From the NCBI RefSeq assembly GCF_000004195.4, contig NC_030685.2, forward strand, positions 54,946,016 to 55,010,015: 64,000 bases of DNA, written 5' to 3'. This document shows positions 60,390 to 64,000 of this stretch, piece after piece. Position 1 is the stretch's first letter, and the number at the start of each line of letters is the position of its first letter. The notes under the pieces are model-generated. The model was not told where the DNA came from. It saw only the letters and a program-made list of their open reading frames with translations, and made no database searches. The stretch is from Xenopus tropicalis (taxonomy: Eukaryota > Chordata > Amphibia > Anura > Pipidae). The translations under genes and the position numbers were made by a program.

Positions 60390-60625
60390 CAGTGGCGTAC
60401 ATATAGAGGAAGCAGACCCTGCAGCTGCTGGGGAAACCAGGGAACAGGGGGGCCTGGACCATGGGTCTGCTTCCTCTATGGCAGGAAAAAGCTCCCTCGT
60501 CTCCAGCAGCTCTCCTGATTGCAAGCAGGGAGGGAAGACACAGGCGGGCAGAAGATGCCGATGATGCGCAGATGGAAAAATTCCAAAGATTTTTTTGCGG
60601 GGGGACCCTGTGCACATTAGTTATG
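60390..60625. mobile_element. hAT-like element with perfect target duplication but damaged right end
   Basis: Starts cagtggcgtacatatagagg and ends cattagttatg. Identical 8-bp words TCTGTTTG flank it at 60382-60389 and 60626-60633. The right end lacks the cgccac expected from inverting the left end, so a six-base deletion has removed most of the terminal repeat. Confidence 0.7.
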
Positions 60626-62514
60626 TCTGTTTGGGATATATTCCCATAGAACCTACACGCAACAGCCTAGTGAGGGGGTTATATCAAAGACACTGAGTGA
60701 CATCAAGAGATGGAATTAATGAGCAAACTTCAAAAGCATATACCTTTTTTGTTGAATAAGTTACTTGGAGTTTTTGCTCCCATAATTCACTTGTTTGGAG
60801 CCTCCAAAGTGATGGGTCAGTTGTGTTTTATCGATCATTCAGCCCTCAGACCAATCATTAGATCACATGGCTGGTTTATATTTACCCTTTTTGGTGGACC
60901 ACATCCATTGGTCAATCCAGTCATTGGCCAATGGAATCTAACTGCCAATCCAAATTATATCTGAACGTGCCCCAGTAGAGTGTTTTGACCACATACATGG
61001 GCCAATAGACTGGTCAAGAGTGGCAAAGGCACTATGGAGGATAGGGGGTGCACACTCTAAAATAAAAATAACTTTTATTTTGTATCCTTTTTTTCACCCT
61101 GATGAAGAACTTTAGTGAATTACTATGTAATTTTTTTTGCAATATTTTGGAGTGTGCCATTGCCTCTGTTTTATGTACATAAGGCTGATGCTCTGGGGGG
61201 GGATTAGTTACCTGCAGTTAATCTCAGCGACTGTGGGCAACTCATTTCCCCAAAATGCATTCCATAGGCAATAAAATGAATCACTGGTGGAAAGGCATAC
61301 GTGTCACTTTGATTTCCGAAGTTGCGTGAAGCTTCCTGCAGGAGGGAACTTTAAACAACTTCAGAAAAACGAAGCAACGCATAGGCCTTTCCACTGGCGA
61401 AAGCAGAGATTTAACCATAGGTGACTATTCTGCCCATGGGGCATCAGCCTAAGAGTGGCTAAGAAAGCAGTCAATTTATAGGCACCATTAGAAAAGAAAA
61501 ATTGTAATTACTATTTGAAAGCAGTATCTGTCCCTTTCTGTTCTTTGCTGCTGAGAATTTTTAGCTGCCAGAATCGAAAAAATCCCTCGAACTATTAATT
61601 GCTATATGCATTGGGGACAAAGCAATATTGAGGAAAAAGGAAATAGAATTTACAAAAAAAGAAAAGTCTATAAAATTCAATTTAGTGCAACATTTATAGA
61701 GGATATGTTGGATATAACTCAAAGAAAAGTCAGTCGGGTTTGAATAGCATGGGTATCATGTTAAATGTCAAATGCGTGTCTTCCTCATTGATGTCTGGGT
61801 GGCCTACTTAAGGCTGGCTAAGAGTGAAACACTTAAATCATCTTAAGCTTATCAGATTGTCCTGTGATGTTTGGCAGCAAATAACCACAACAGTGCAAAT
61901 CTTTTTGGGGATTACTTTGCCTGTTTCTTTTACACAGCCTCACAAACCAGCCACTGTTCACATACTGCACTTTTGCATATCTTTGGATATATTCTATCTG
62001 CATATCCATTAATTCACAACTTGACCTCTCAGCATGCATGTCTTTCTGATTTATGCATCACAAATTAAGCTTCTCCCATACTATATACATTTTATTATGG
62101 CATATAGGAAGATTTGAATTACCCACGGGTGACCAATCACAAGAAAATACCTTTGTATTGCTGTCAGTGGGACACTTTAACGCTAAAATATATAAACTGA
62201 GTATCCACCAATAAATGCAGAAGAAGCCAGTTCCCTTAAACATATTCATATGCTGTAATGCCAAAGATTCCCACATCAGTGTAAAGGTATTTTTAGGAGA
62301 TTTGTCGCCTACAGGTAGCAGATTTCCTGTGGGTGATGAATCTTCCCATGTGCCATTACCCTAAGTGATGTGATAAATTATTAGGAAGGTATTAAAAAAG
62401 CTGGAACAAATACATTACTCAAACTACAGAGAAAAGAATTAAAAGGAGGCAGAACAATATGCAGAGTGACATCTCATTGGAGACTTCACCTATATGTTAA
62501 AGGGGAACTCCACC
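60626..62514. other. No gene seen
   Basis: AT-rich sequence. A retroelement-like word ccctgatgaag is near 61098 without the rest of the motif. No coding exon was recognised. Confidence 0.4.
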
Positions 62515-62720
62515 CAAACACAACTTAAAGAACATGTCAACCCAAAAATATTTTTTTGCCTAATAAAAGAAAACATAATTCTAAGCAACTTCCAATGTGA
62601 AGTTATTTAAACATTACAGTGCTTTAAAGGAGAAGGAAAGGTAAAAACTAAGTAAGCTTTATCAGAAAGGTCTATGTAAATACAGCCATAAGCACTCACA
62701 GAAATGCTGCACTGACTTCT
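62515..62720. repeat. Common-repeat fragments
   Basis: Two adjoining pieces, aaggggaactccacccaaac at 62499 and aaaggagaaggaaaggtaaa at 62626, each the start of a repeat type I recognise as frequent in Xenopus. Confidence 0.5.
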
Positions 62721-62880
62721 CTCAAAAAAGATTTCTTGTGTCTGTAATTCCTGTGCCACAGACACGCAGCTCTCTGTTTTCTCTCCTCTCCTGCTCCCCC
62801 CTCCCTCAAGAATGCTAAGAACTCACTCCCCCCCCCTTAGGAATGTGGATATGAGCCAATCAGCAGGTAGCTGACTCATA

Positions 62881-63447
62881 GGGGCTGATTTACTAAGACA
62901 CGAATTCGAATCCGAATTGGAAAAATTCCGATTGGAAAACGAACATTTTGTGACTTTTTCGTATTTTTTGCGATTTTTTCGGCGCCTTTACGACTTTTCG
63001 GAAATTATCGCAACTTTTTCGTTACCAATACGATTTGCGCGAAAAAACGCGAGTTTTTCGTAGCCATTACGACTTGCGCGAAAAAACGCGAGTTTTTCGT
63101 AGCCATTCCGAAAGTTGCGCAAAATCTGGCGATTTTTTTGTAGCGTTACAACTTGTGCGAAAAGTCGCGATTTTTTCGTAGAGTTAAAACTTGCGCAAAA
63201 CGTTGCGCCTTTTAAGTTTTAACGCTACGAAAAAGGCGCGACTTTTCACACAAGATTTAACGCTACGAAAAAATCGCCAGATTTTGCGCAACTTTCGGAA
63301 TGGCTACGAAAAACTCGCTTTTTTTCGCGCAAATCGTATTGGTAACGAAAAAGTCGCGATAATTTCCGAAAAAAACGCAAAATACCGATCATTACGAAAA
63401 ACCGCAATCGGACGCATTCGGCCCGTTCGTGGGTTAGTAAATGTGCC
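62881..63447. repeat. Large foldback element
   Basis: Ends ggggctgatttactaagaca and ttagtaaatgtgcccc, with ATA directly outside both ends. The two halves are long imperfect inverted copies centred near 63205: ccgaaagttgcgcaaaatct on the left pairs with agattttgcgcaactttcgg on the right, and taaaacttgcgcaaaacgtt and related cgcg words surround the centre. It is unusually rich in CpG and TTTCG words. Same family as 43878-44392. Its ORFs have no domain. Confidence 0.8.
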
Positions 63448-64000
63448 CCATAGTCTAACTAACTGAGCATGTTCACTTGGTCTGGGTGTCTGTGCAGGAG
63501 TGAGGCATTATGGGAACTTTCTTTTCACAGTTTAGCGTTTTTTCTTCTTGTCTGGCTTCTGATCCTCTGAACGGGAGAAATATGGGGAGACTTAAGGGCA
63601 CTATTGAGACAACTGCAGGTATGCCTGCAGCTTGAGATTAACTCTTTATTAGCCTTTCCTTTTTCTTTAAAAGTATTTGTAAATGTAATTGCCAATGAAA
63701 GCAGCATTTGCTGAACTGCTGGTTGTTACTTTTTATGTTGCAAATGCCAGTCTCCTAGAGCAAGGCAGGTCTGTAAAATCTGCTGGCATTTGTCACATTG
63801 TTTCAAATGCCAGAGCCACCAGGGCAGAGATAGAAAAGGACTGGCAATGTAATAATATGGTTTGGAACAGTTCCCTAAGCCTGGCCCCCTGTTCTACTGC
63901 TGATATGGCTGGCTACTTTGAGACTCAAAAAAATGTCCTCAGCCTGCCTTAAACCTGCATCTTCCAGATCACACAATGCCCTGCACACATGAAGTCAATA
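63448..64000. other. No gene seen
   Basis: Mixed sequence at the window end without recognised exon or repeat ends. Confidence 0.35.

Overview
The window is vertebrate nuclear DNA, most likely from a clawed frog (Xenopus). This rests on two things. One gene with intron-separated coding blocks is present. The remaining sequence is AT-rich and crowded with short inverted-repeat DNA transposons, Tc1-like elements and CR1-type debris of the kind I associate with Xenopus. The genus is an inference; no database was searched.

The only conventional gene I can support is TSPEAR, on the minus strand. TSPEAR is a secreted protein with an N-terminal thrombospondin/laminin-G-like domain and seven EAR repeats. 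I reconstructed eleven coding exons between 44826 (5') and 12116 (stop). Every junction is AG/GT and every phase matches. Together they encode 643 residues to the stop. Only the start of the protein (initiator Met, signal peptide, about 25 residues) is missing; that first exon must lie above 44826, in or beyond the window, and I could not find it. Introns range from about 0.7 to 10.6 kb and carry most of the repeats.

Below 12.1 kb (downstream of TSPEAR) there is no recognisable gene. This part holds a decayed CR1-like LINE (1.4-2.0 kb), a head-to-tail pair of hAT-like elements (2.5-3.1 kb), a 42-bp minisatellite (3.9-4.3 kb), a Tc1 relic (8.35-8.83 kb), and two hAT-like elements with perfect 8-bp target duplications (10.4-11.1 kb).

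Above 44.8 kb there is a solo LTR (45.1-46.1 kb), an intact-looking Tc1-like transposon with a 339-codon open transposase (53.94-55.55 kb), a second LTR candidate carrying a CTCF-like motif (57.35-58.20 kb), a 34-bp minisatellite (59.06-59.43 kb), a hAT-like element (60.39-60.63 kb) and a large foldback element (62.88-63.45 kb).

I did not find a new multi-gene system. The best leads are structural: the hAT dimer sharing one target duplication three times, a perfect 37-bp hairpin in a TSPEAR intron, a microsatellite serving as the polypyrimidine tract of a TSPEAR exon, a tandem repeat open in every frame of one strand, the CTCF-like site in an LTR, and the intact Tc1 copy.
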